From NCBI GenBank assembly GCA_963920705.1, contig OY987240.1:7094766-7158765 (forward strand): a stretch of 64,000 nt of DNA, given 5' to 3'. This document shows positions 22,053 through 31,926 of the stretch, piece after piece (the first letter of the stretch is position 1; each line of letters begins with the position of its first letter). A program made the translations under genes and the position numbers. The notes beneath the pieces are model-generated. The model saw only the letters and a list, made by a program, of their open reading frames with translations. It was not told the DNA's origin and made no database searches. This stretch comes from Odiellus spinosus. Taxonomy: Eukaryota > Arthropoda > Arachnida > Opiliones > Phalangiidae.

Positions 22053-23563
22053 ATGAGTTGCGCGCTTCTGCATTATCACAATAGGTTTAAATTGATTTTT
22101 AGAAACCTTATAATGGACAAAGAAAATCCTTGTCTGGGGAAGGTGGAAAATTATTTTTGGAGAGTAGAGTACCAAGGAAGAGGAGCTCCACATTACCATT
22201 TTGTTCTTTGGATTAAAGATGCTCCTAAGATTGGTAAATCTTCCGAAGAGGAGATAATTGCTTTTATTTTGAAACACGTAACTTGTGTATTCCAGATACG
22301 ATAAAAAGCCCCACATTATATCAATATGTCACGCGATACCAGACACATAAACACAACTCCAGTTGTCTGAGAAAACAAAAGACAAAAAACGGCTTCACCA
22401 CCCGGTGCCGCTTTAAGTTCCCAAGGCCTGTTTCCTCCGAAGCAAAACTGAACGAAGTTCATTCAACTATACGTGACTATAAATCTTCAAAATCGAGTCG
22501 TCGCCTTTATGTTCTTCCAAGAGCAAAATCTGAGGTTTTCATTAATGACTACAACCCAGTTCTGCTCTTAGCCATGGCATGTAATATGGATATCCAGTTC
22601 GTCAGCGACAATGAAATGGCTATTGCTACATACGTCACTTCTTACTTGACCAAAAAAGAAAAATCTGACCAAGTAGATTTATGGAATGAGTTAGGTGATA
22701 AAAATGCTCGCAGTCGTCTCTGGACTTTAGGTTTCAAAAAGCTAACACACCGAGAATGTGGTGCATACGAAGTTGCGGACCGTCTGTTGGGCCATCATTT
22801 GTATGAGAAAAGTGCCAGTGTTCTTTTTATTAACACGGAAAGGAAAGAGAACCGACTTCGTATGTTAAAAAAGAAAGCTGACCTCCAAAAACTTATAGAA
22901 ACTAACCCACGAAGTACTAATATTCATATGACCAGCATGGTTGATGACATTTATCCATCTCGACCTGATGAAATGGAAAACTGGAATCTTTATGACTTTG
23001 CCAGATACTGGTATCGGGGTTATGGTAAAAACAAGCCAGTAAATGCCATTGAACTGAAAAATGGTCTTGGCTACTTGAACAAAAGGATAAAACCTTTCCT
23101 AATCCAACATACTAGACATGATCCAGATAAATCTGACAGTGAAAGGAAGAATTACTATCGTGTCCTCTTAATGCTATTTCTTCCCTTTCGTAACGAAAGT
23201 CAACTGTTAGGTGCATACAAAAACTTTAAGGCCTCTTTTCAATACCATCTCCCTCAACTCAATTCTATGATGACTTACCACGAAAAATTAACCACAATAA
23301 GAGAAGGCCATAAAAAGTTAGAAAAGAAATTGGATGAGCCTTCTAACAAAGATATTCCCAACCAAAATTTGGACGACGTTGAAAATACTTTTCAAGGTCA
23401 AGACAGTAACCAACTTCAGAATGCCATGAGAGAAATTCAGGCTGCCATGGTGGGAAACTTTCAGTTTTCTGCGGAAAACTTACTTGATCATATTTCCAAG
23501 CTACAAAAAGATCAACTGGATATTTTTGATAAGATCCAAAATCATTTTTACATTGACCCATTG
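22053..23563 (+). pseudogene. Helitron Rep (HUH endonuclease)
   Basis: The metal-binding HUH motif reads HYH at 22191-22199 within GRGAPHYHFVLW. After a shift near 22290 the frame continues with YVTRYQTHKHNSSC. The Rep tyrosine segment ATYVTSYLTKKEK (about 22626-22664) keeps both tyrosines expected of a two-Tyr Rep. The frame then runs into AYEVADRLLGHHLY, a typical Helitron segment. This nuclease nicks the element and drives rolling-circle transposition. A single frameshift separates HUH from Tyr. Confidence 0.88.
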
Positions 23564-24980
23564 GATAAAAATTTGCTCATGTTTATCAGTGGCTGTGGAG
23601 GTTTTGGAAAAATCTTTTTAATTAAAGCCATTCAAATGTTTCTTTGTCAAAAATACAATGAACCATTGAGCGTTGCTTTAGCAGCTCCGACATCGACTTT
23701 TGATGCTTCCTGTTGAACATGGAAAAACAGCGCCTTACAAAAAACTTGACCCAGGCATACATTCACTTACGCCTGAAATCACAGGGTGTGACGATAAGCC
23801 ATTTGGGGGTATATCTGTTATTGTCTTTGGAGATCTCCTTCAGTTACAGCCCGTCGAATGAGATCCGCCTTTTAGCGAGCTCAGCCACATGGAAGCTCGT
23901 CTCCAAATTGGTTCGATTGGTAGTGTCAATCTATGGCGTGATTTATTTGAGTATGATGAATTAACCATCAATAAGCGACAAAACAATGACCTTGCCTATG
24001 GCGAGCTTCTTGGTAGAGTAAGGACAGAGGATACGACTATTGAGGATATCACACTTTTAAAAACAAGATTAATCCCTAATGCCAGTGATATCAAGGCTGT
24101 AGCTGAGCACTATAGTAACCTCGTAAAAGACGGCAAAACTAGAGATCGGGGTTTGGACAAGAAAATTTCTGATTATTTTATCTTTATTCATAAATTAAAA
24201 TTTTTCGAAAAAAGTCTATGATAAATCCAATGTAATCGCGAATAATTTTCCGATTATTTTTTTATGATTAACTGATTAACTGATAGTTGTGGATTATTTT
24301 GTCCAAACCCCGATCTCTAGGCAAAACCCCCGTTTGTTTGCTACCAACAAATAAAAAGTGCCAAGAAATAAATGAAATTATGGTGGACAAATGTGGTACA
24401 CGCAAAATTGAGCTTTGGCGATTGATTCTGTACCAGGAATACCTGAACTTACCCAAGTAATGAAACGACAAATAAAGAAATTGGAAGGAAAAGCGTCAGA
24501 AACAGAGGGTCTAGAATCTAGACTTGTGCTATGTGAAAATGCTAGAATAATGCTAAGAAGAAATCTTTGTATGGAAAAAGGCTTCGTCAATGGTAGTCTT
24601 GGTACAGTTAAACAATTTAAAATGGATTTTGAGGGAAACGTCAAGTCTATAAAGATATTGTTTGATAATGGGCTCGAAGAATACATTGAGAGAATCGATG
24701 TTAAATTTGAAATGATTAAAGACGTTTACACGCGACGTAGTCAGTTTCCAATAGTTTTGGCGTATGGTATAACCATTCACAAAAGTCAAGGTATGACTTT
24801 AGACTGCGCAATAATGGATATTGGACCGGCAATCTTTCAAAGTGGTCACGCGTATGTTGCTCTTTCGAGAGTAAGTTCTTTGGAAGGAGTTCACCTCTTG
24901 GATTTTAAAGCAACAAGTATTTGGGCTCATAGGAGAGCAGTTTTAGAATATAATCGTTTAAGATCATTATACAGAAATGA
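23564..24980 (+). pseudogene. PIF1-type helicase domain of the Helitron (Walker B region lost)
   Basis: Walker A is altered but keeps its Lys: ISGCGGFGKIFLIKA (about 23587-23631). A frameshift near 23700 leads to RLLMLPVEHGKTAPYKKL and then PFGGISVIVFGDLLQLQPVE. The stretch that normally holds the DEISM Walker B box is missing between them. LWRDLFEYDELTINKRQNND follows, then a MITE (24139-24319). Resumption gives VCLLPTNKKCQEINEIM and, after a shift near 24415, the motifs ITIHKSQGMTLDCA and HAYVALSRVSSLEGVHLL. The helicase would unwind DNA during transposition. It is clearly broken here. Confidence 0.85.
24139..24319. mobile_element. 181-bp MITE inside the helicase frame (GGCAAAA duplicated)
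   Basis: The ends read TAGAGATCGGGGTTTGGACA and its reverse complement. GGCAAAA stands on both sides (24132-24138 and 24320-24326), so the target duplication is 7 bp (or 6, if one G belongs to the inverted repeat). The helicase reading resumes after the second copy. Confidence 0.85.
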
Positions 24981-24989
24981 TCTTCCCCA

Positions 24990-25990
24990 AATAAAAGTAA
25001 AACCACCGCGAAAACATAACAGAGGCAAGGCAACTTGCAATGTAGACAACTTTTCAGGCCTTGAAAGTGATTCTGCTCAGATTCGTAAGAAAAATATTAC
25101 AACTAAAGAAACTGTTCCTACCTCTCGACAATTACCACCTATTTTAAATGAAACAAAGGGCTTTATTAATGATGATAATTCATGCTATGCTGCCTCTGTT
25201 CTACAAGTCCTTTTGAAAATCCCGGAATTAGTCAATTATATCAAAGGTAGCGTCATTAATCCTGGACCTACAACTAGAGCGTTGCAAAACTTGATATCTC
25301 AACTTGAAAATTCAAAGGTATTGTTTTTAAGAACAACAGAACTTAGACAAACACTCAATGAAAGATTTCGAAATACCTCTCAAGAGGATCCTACTGAATT
25401 TCTTGATAATTTACTTACAAATTTGCATGAAGAAAACATCCCAATTTCAAACTCATTTATTCATAAGACCCAGTATCATGAAATATGCACTGAATGTGGT
25501 CAAGGTCGTGAATTATACACAAACCCAACTACGGGTAAAGTATTCATAGTAAACCTTCCTCATTCTTATGATAATACTTATCATCCTGTTGATTTTAAAG
25601 ACCTCATTGAATCTTTTGAGCCTGTGGACCAGCAGTGCTTACAATGTAAAACCATGTCGAAACAACGCCGCATGCTTTTGCATTCATCTGGGAAATATTT
25701 AATACTGTCCTTTGCTAGATTTTCCTACTATCGCACTAATGATACCTTGACATATTTTAAAATACATTCGCCAGTTCAAAATTTTACTGCAAACAAAGTC
25801 ACCATTAATGGGATGAATTTCAAGACAATTGGTGCTATACTTCATATAGGTGAGCAAATTAACCATGGACATTATTTCTCAGCTGTCAAAAAACATGACA
25901 AAGGGTGGCTTGTTTGAAATGACCAAAATATTGCCAGTAGAGATAAGTTTTTCCAAAACCTTAAAAATGTGTACGTTTTAATTTTAGAGA
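24990..25990 (+). pseudogene. ubiquitin-specific-protease-like (C19) domain fused to the Helitron helicase
   Basis: The frame runs on from the helicase without a stop through a basic linker into a deubiquitinase-like domain. The Cys box reads GFINDDNSCYAASVLQVLL, with the nucleophile codon at 25183-25185. The fingers have two CxxC pairs (CTECGQG and CLQCKTM), which bind zinc in USPs. The His box reads HGHYFSAVKK, with the His codon at 25870-25872. A TGA at 25915-25917 follows WLV, and the next codons read NDQN, where the family has its last conserved Asn/Asp, so the frame may once have been open to about 25999. Cys and His are intact. Other Helitrons are known to carry an OTU protease. This is a different deubiquitinase fold family. 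Confidence 0.8.
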
Positions 25991-26029
25991 GAATCTAAAA
26001 GGAAGGCATTCAAATATAATATGCTCTTA

Positions 26030-26580
26030 AATTTATAAACTTATATCAGAGAATCTAACAAAACATATGTCATAAACGCTTTATAACGAAAATATAACAA
26101 TTTTCTCTTGATCTACAGATTCATTTAGAAACCGCAAACATATATCAGTTAAATAATCCAGCAAAATATTTTCAGTAACTTTTAAAAAGAAACTTTGAAA
26201 ATATTCTCGATATACAGATGAACTTAGAATTTACAAAATTATACTACAAAAAGGATTCAACAAAATAGTGTCACTAACCCTTTATATAGAAAATATGAAA
26301 TTATTCCCAATATATAGAAGCCACAAAAGTATACCAGAAAAATAATCCATTGGCATATTGTCAGTAACTTTTTATATTGAAAATTTAAAAATATCTATTA
26401 ACCAAACTTATATCAGAAAAAGAATCGAACCAAATTTAGTCATAAAACCTTTCCATGTATATAGAGAATTTCAAATTATTCCCAATATACACGCGGATTT
26501 AGGAACCTCTAAATTATACCGTAAAACAATCCATCAAAATATTGTCACTAACCCTTTATTACAAAAATTTGATGACCGGG
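26030..26580. repeat. degenerate tandem repeat, unit about 120 bp
   Basis: Units recur with AATAWTGTCASTAACCCTTTATAT, AAAATATGAAATTATTCCCAATATA and TTATACYAGAAAA. About four diverged copies. It could be the 3' subterminal part of the Helitron, but the boundary is not visible. Confidence 0.6.
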
Positions 26581-26749
26581 GGGGGGGGTCAAAATTATAC
26601 TCGTCCCCTAATTTGAAAATCTGACATTTATTGCGCTTTCACTCAGGGGTTTTAATTCAATGTGCACCAAGATTGTTTGTTGCACTCAGTAATTATTCCA
26701 AATTCAATAACATCAAGTTTCCCTTAATTTTAACAAAATTATTGCTCGG

Positions 26750-27235
26750 AATTCGGTATCACCAGAGGTCTTGGGCTCCCAAAATTGGCTGGCGCCCGGT
26801 GGGCCCCTCTGCCTCGCCCTTAATCCGGCCCGCTCAGAAAAGATATTAAAATTACGCTTTTCCTTTTCCTTCTTTGTTTAATCCAAATGGCCAGCATATA
26901 AATTTAAGGTATAGTGTTTTATTTTCTTTCCCTGCTTCCCTTAAATTGATATATTTTTTTTAAAGGTAAATCATGACCAGCAAGGGGACAGTCCAAAAAT
27001 AGAAGATCCCCATCTGAGCAAAATTGCCCAAGAACAGGGCAAGATATTATTAAAATAATCGTACCGATTGGTATCAACAGATTTCTTTGGGACCCCCATT
27101 TGCCTGGCACCACCCTTAATCCAACCCTGTGTACAAGCATTCAGAAAATAGATTAAAATGGCCAACATCTAAATTTAAGGTATAGTGAATTAGTTTTTTC
27201 CGGTTTTCCATAAATTGATATATTTTTTTGGCGTC
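26750..27235. repeat. imperfect tandem duplication, offset about 300 bp
   Basis: The block GGTATCA...CCCTTAATCC...ATGGCCARCATMTAAATTTAAGGTATAGTG...TAAATTGATATATTTTTT occurs twice (about 26756-26970 and 27069-27230). No coding content. It looks like two adjacent copies of a dispersed repeat. Confidence 0.6.
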
Positions 27236-27314
27236 CTTCCCTCCCTAGGTGGCTCCACAGTAGGCGCTACTCGCCCCTTTTTCTCTCACTGTAAGCATCC
27301 TCTCCCCATATAAC

Positions 27315-27904
27315 CTTGGATGAAATACAACTACATATGGATTCAGCACTCCCCTGAAAACGATAATACAATTTGTCCCTTAAACGGAGCGCCATCTACA
27401 AGAGATTAAAGAGAACTACAGCTTTAGTGGGACAAATGTTAAGGGGTTTTCTTTTTGGTTTAGGAAATGGCAAAAGTGTTACCCCAAACATGTGTTCTTT
27501 GTAAGCATATCGAGAATCACTACTGCATTTTGGATAAACACAATGTTTGACCCTTCCCATCTTTAAAAATAATAAATTTTAAACAGTTTATCTAAAATAG
27601 TAAATAAATTTAAATAAATTACCATTAAAGCGTTCACGAAAACTATATAGTAACCGTTAAGTTCAGAAATTAAGACTTTATTAAGTCAACTTTTTGAAAA
27701 TAACGACGCCCTTGTGTCGTCTGTTTTTCTGTAAAAAGCGCATGCCCGAACACGTGACTTATGACGAAACATTTGTCCCACCAAAGTTTTTGTCCCCTCT
27801 CCCCCTACCCTCCCAAGAAATTTCAGTACGTTTTGTTGTGGAGAGACGATTGCCTTACCGAAGGCTGAAGTGCTTAATCCATATGTAGTTGTATTTCATC
27901 CAAG
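27315..27904. mobile_element. 590-bp inverted-repeat element, 7-bp TSD ATATAAC
   Basis: The ends share 35 bp with one mismatch, beginning CTTGGATGAAATACAACTAC. ATATAAC flanks both sides (27308-27314 and 27905-27911). It inserted a few bases upstream of the region that is shared between gene copies A and B. It contains one GCGCCATCTA motif (27389-27398). A small ORF inside (27694-27888) has no recognised domain. Confidence 0.85.
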
Positions 27905-28029
27905 ATATAACCTTGAACCGTGGAAAGTTCCAAACTGCAGTGGCTGTTTAGTTTTGGTTTTGATATCTTTTAAGTTTAAAAACTTTAAACCAAAGATTCT
28001 TAATTTATGAAAAGTATTTAAAATTAGCA

Positions 28030-28860
28030 ATGGAAAAGAATACATCTGAATTATCTCAAAATTCGGCTAGCAATGTAAGCTGTTTTTGTACATATTTTTG
28101 TCTTTTATTTTCAACCACTTATCAATCATATATCCGCTACAGAACCTCATTATTCCAACAAAATCGCAAAACAATTTCGTCCCGCCATTGAATGATTCAA
28201 TTGTGAACGCAAAAATCCTCTCTAGTGAAACATTGAAAAATGAAGAAAGACTTAAAATCCAACAAGAAGAAATATCGGATATTCTCATGTGGAGTGAATT
28301 TTCGCTTGGAAAAATTCTCGATGATGTAAGTAAAAATTAGTCTTATTTTAAAACCCTGCCTCATAGTACATTTTTTTGTACAATTTTAACCCTGGTATAT
28401 AAGCTACTTTATATTTCCTTAATCACGATAAGTGTTCTAAATTTTAATATCTGACTGCATATGGTACCCATCTAAATTTTTTGGGTAAAACTAATTTCCT
28501 GCGAGTATCCTCGAGTATTCTTCTTCCCACTTTGAAACCCAATAAGGAATCTTTTGATTACCTATATGTACTTTGAAAGGCAAAAAAACATTTTGCTATA
28601 TTTTTTACCCAACATATTTACATCTATATCTCATTAAAAAAATTTTATAGCCTCATCTTGCTTCTACATCACTTGAAAAAGCAATCCAACTTCTTAAAAA
28701 TCAACTTCTTAATATTGGTCATTTGAGACGCGCTAATATTCTTGTGGTTTTAAAACACCAAGAACAATCGTTGGGTCAACAGGAGTGGTCTTCTATTCCG
28801 AAGTACCCACTTTTTCCATTCTATGAAGATAAACTAAAATCTGTCAAGTCTAAAGACTAA
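28030..28860 (+). CDS. gene copy A: three-exon coiled-coil protein of unknown function
   Basis: Exons are 28030-28074, 28143-28325 and 28651-28860, all joined in phase 0 with GTAAGC/GTAAGT donors and CTACAG/TTATAG acceptors. They encode 145 residues. Exon 2 has a conserved segment NNFVPPLNDSIVNAKILSS followed by a charged helix and DILMWSEFSLGKI. Exon 3 continues with a heptad-like helix and HLRRANI. The stop at 28858-28860 (TAA) replaces a CAA still present in the tandem duplicate downstream, so the ancestral protein was probably longer. Copy B at 31927-33488 has the same exon design and shared upstream sequence. I do not recognise the family. It could be a structural or kinetochore-type small protein, but nothing proves this. 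Confidence 0.6.
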
Positions 28861-29320
28861 GGCCAAATCATTACGAATGATCATTACGAATGATGATAGT
28901 TTGACCTTTTTTGACGATGAGGATGAGGATGATGATGAAGTAAATAAAATGCTGCAGTCTATACCGGAAGAACTTCTTTCACCACCAAAGATTTTGCGTA
29001 AGAAAAGGCAAAAACTTAACAAAAAATCCCCAAGTTGGTTAAAACACCAAGAACAATTGATGGGTCAACAGGAGGGTTCTTCTATTCCATTCTATGAAGA
29101 CAAACTGAAATCTGTCAAGTCTAAAGACCAAGGCGAAATTATTACCAATGATGATGGTTTCGCCTTTTTTGAGGATGAGGTTGATGATGAAGTAAATAAA
29201 ATGCTGCAGTCTATACCGGAAGAACTTCTTTCACCACCAAAGATTTTGCCTAAGAAAAGGCAAAAACTTAACAAAAAACCCCCAAGTTGGTTAAAGAACT
29301 ACAAGAAAAGTCCCTGAAAA
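28861..29320 (+). pseudogene. former C-terminal tail of copy A, tandemly duplicated
   Basis: Two units of about 260 bp (start of the second about 29083) each encode FYEDKLKSVKSKD, then an acidic tract with DDEVNKMLQSIPEELL, then SPPKIL and a basic KKRQKLNKK end. The frame 28877-29317 is open across both. A 13-base duplication (CATTACGAATGAT) and a stop separate it from exon 3. It is likely the old C-terminus, now detached or read as an alternative exon. Confidence 0.6.
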
Positions 29321-29719
29321 ATTATCAAATTCCTTTGGTTTACTTATTTTCTTCGACTCGAGTTAAAATATTTTTTAATTTTCTGTAAGAAAATTTAACT
29401 TTTTAAGAGACTTTCAAACGTTTCAATCCCTTTTCAAAGTAAAGAAGACAGTTCATTTTCTTCGACCCGAGTTCGAATATTTTTAAATTTTGTTTGAGAA
29501 AATAATATTTTAAGAGACAAAGGTTTCAATTCCTTTTCGAAGTTAAGAAAAGACTTTTTTTACGTTCTGTACGTCTTTCAAAGTTCAATACTCAGTTCAA
29601 GATGCATGTTAAAAAATTCATCTTCTTAAAGAAGATGGGGTTTATTTAAAGATACATTATTAAATAAAACTTCTAGTTTAAATAGAAAGCGTCTCTCATT
29701 TAAGTAGGATCCCATTCTG
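29320..29719. other. AT-rich interval
   Basis: It contains a diverged repeat of TTTTCTTCGACYCGAGTT (29346 and 29457) with the sequence that follows it, that is, an approximately 110-bp tandem duplication. No gene seen. Confidence 0.55.
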
Positions 29720-29996
29720 TTTAAAGGGAGAATGCAACCTAATAACAAGTCATTTTTTATCTATTCCTTATTGTTTAAATAGACTAATCCATCAGTAAAA
29801 AAAATTTCAAACAAATATTAGACTAGAAATTAATCTGATCTTCATAAATGCCATTAAGGATATTTTCCAGGTAATTTTAATATTATATCTCGTTTAATAT
29901 TTGTTTGTAAATTGTTTAACTTTTGATTAATTCTATATAAACGATAATGAATCGATAAAAAAATCACTTGTTATTAGGTAGCATTGTCCCTTTAAA
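29720..29996. mobile_element. TTAA-type MITE, family B copy 1
   Basis: The inverted ends are TTTAAAGGGAGAATGCAACC and TAGGTAGCATTGTCCCTTTAAA, continuing with TAATAACAAGT...ACTTGTTATTA. The TTAA within both termini suggests a TTAA target duplication. The interior is AT-rich and non-coding. Confidence 0.75.
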
Positions 29997-30025
29997 AACA
30001 CATTTCTTTAAATAGAACAATCTGT

Positions 30026-30598
30026 TTTAAAGGGAGAGTGCAACCTAATAACAAGTGATTTTTTTCGTTTCAATAGGCCTAATCCACTAGTAAATTGTTT
30101 TTAAAACAAATATTAAACGAGAAATAAATTTAAAACATGTAAAAATAGGTCCTTTCATGTAGATCCCGCTAAGCCTATTTTTAAATTTAAGTTTTTTATT
30201 TCTCGTTTAATATATGTTTTAAAAATCTTTTACTGGTGGATTAGGCCTATTGAAACGATAAGGAATTTATAAAAAAATCACTTGTTAATAGCAAGGAGGA
30301 TCAGAGAAGGAGAGGAAATGTGGGGACGGCGCGGTTCCTACTGCGTCGGCCTAAACTCCCACTCTGGGAGAACGGGGGTAGAGACGTTTCGTGGTAAAAT
30401 GTTGTCGCGTGGGTAAAACGAATCCTTTATGAGACGCGCTAGCTAGTGACCACGTGACAACAGTTTACCTCGAGAATTTCCTATCCCCCCTTTCCACCCG
30501 AGTGGGAGGTTGGCTCTTCTCTCTCTAACTCAACGCAGCCCCACATTTCCTCTCCTTCTCTGATCCTCCTTGTTAATAGGTTGCACTCACCCTTTAAA
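30026..30598. mobile_element. TTAA-type MITE, family B copy 2, carrying a nested family A MITE
   Basis: It has the same termini as the copy at 29720-29996, only 30 bp away. The right inverted repeat is split by the family A element at 30292-30572. Confidence 0.8.
30292..30572. mobile_element. MITE family A, copy 2 (TSD TTAATAG)
   Basis: The ends are CAAGGAGGATCAGAGAAGGA and its complement. TTAATAG stands at 30285-30291 and 30573-30579. It is inserted in the right arm of a family B MITE and shares its interior with copies at 6486 and 53371. Confidence 0.9.
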
Positions 30599-30604
30599 GG
30601 GTAA

Positions 30605-30925
30605 ATAAAAACTGATGTATCACTTTCTTGATTTAGCGTTTTTCTGAATCTACGTTATCGAAATCCTAAGAAAAATATCAACTCTTATTTTAAGCATCTC
30701 CTAAATACGATAAAAAAGGTTTTAAAGATCGGACATAGTTGTCTGCTACAAAAATAGCATGGAGCCCCTGGTCGGGTCCAAGAGAAACCATAGATATCAA
30801 TAATATAATTAGGTTAAATACCTTTAAAAGCGACCAAAACAGTACGAAATGGTGTTTTCCTTCTTTTAAAAATATTATTTCATCTTAAAAAATTTATTTA
30901 ATTCGCAAAAAAAAAAAAAAAAAAG
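30605..30925. repeat. dispersed repeat shared with 37.6-38.2 kb
   Basis: 30605-30745 is the reverse complement of about 38060-38205. 30770-30910 matches about 37680-37810 in the same orientation (GAGAAACCRTAGATATCA, GRTGTTTTCCTT). So the two parts of one block lie in different relative orientation at the two sites. A poly-A run and a poly-G run lie at the right end. Confidence 0.6.
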
Positions 30926-31244
30926 CAGAACACCATTTCGAACAGTTTTGGTCGCTTTTAAAGGTATTTAGCTTAATTTTATTGGGGGGGGGGGGCATTA
31001 TCCTTACAGCGCCATCTACGTTAACTATTTTTTTTATTATAATTTTAATTTAATAATAATTAATTTTTAACACAATATTATGATTTTTTTATTTGTAAAT
31101 TTAATTAATCATCAAAACAGTTTTATACCATTTTTGTACGTGGATCGTAAATTCAACCAACGCGATGGCGTTAAATATTACTTTTTTTGACTCTAACGGT
31201 CGCCTTATCATCCCCCATTTTTTGGCGTCCCGCCCTAGCCAAGG

Positions 31245-31785
31245 TAGCCCCACGGCTTAGGTTCATTTGCTCGACTTCCAATTGATCGACAAGGAGTCCG
31301 TTTGATCGACTACCGTTTGATCGACTCCCATTTGATCGACAAGCCATTCCAATTGATCGACAGCCCAGTTTTTTAGCGAGTAACGAGTATAGGTCAAAGT
31401 TTTTTTGCAAGAAACTATTAAAGGTTAAATTATGGTATATAAATAAGAACTAATTCAAATAATAATTATTCCGTGAAAATGGGGTCAGAGTACTCGTTTG
31501 TCGGTTAGGGTAGGCTAGGTTAGGTTAGGTTGGTTAATCTATTTATAATCGTTATTACGAAGTTGACCAATTGGGAAACGATCAAATGCACCCTTTGTTG
31601 TCGGTAATTTGGGATTAGGCATCAATCATTTGATCCCTTTGTCGATCGTTTGGGAGTCGATCAAGTGGACCTCTTGTCGATCATTTGGGAGTCGATCAAT
31701 TGTGAGTCGATCATTTGGGTGTCGATCAAGTGGACCTCTTGTCGATCATTTGGGAGTCGATCAAGTGGACCCAAATCAGCCCCAT
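31245..31785. mobile_element. foldback-like element: GATCGAC-type arms around a TTAGG-like core
   Basis: The left arm (31260-31365) repeats CCCATTTGATCGACT and variants. The core at 31500-31545 reads GGTTAGGGTAGGCTAGGTTAGG. The right arm (31610-31775) repeats the complement (GTCGATCATTTGGGA, GTCGATCAAGTGGACC). The design is the same as at 3993-4745 and 45361-46112 but with a different unit. Confidence 0.6.
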
Positions 31786-31926
31786 AGTAGCGCGACTAGC
31801 CCCGTAACCTTGAACCGTCGTCGAAACTAGTGGCTGTTTTTAGTTTTGGTTTTGATATCTTTTAAGTTTAAACCTGGCAAAGATTCATCATTTTTTATGA
31901 TACTATTAATTTAACTATTTGTAATT

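Larger units (their letters stand above)
18795..25990 (+). mobile_element. Helitron-like element with THAP, Rep-helicase and USP modules (decayed)
   Basis: A continuous run of plus-strand coding pieces reads, in order: THAP fragment, basic repeat ORF, Helitron N-terminal regions, HUH Rep, PIF1 helicase and a C19-type peptidase. The left end is cut by the gypsy junction. I cannot place the 5' TC or the 3' hairpin-CTRR terminus. Repeated frameshifts and a MITE insertion show it is inactive. Sub-parts are listed separately. Confidence 0.8.
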
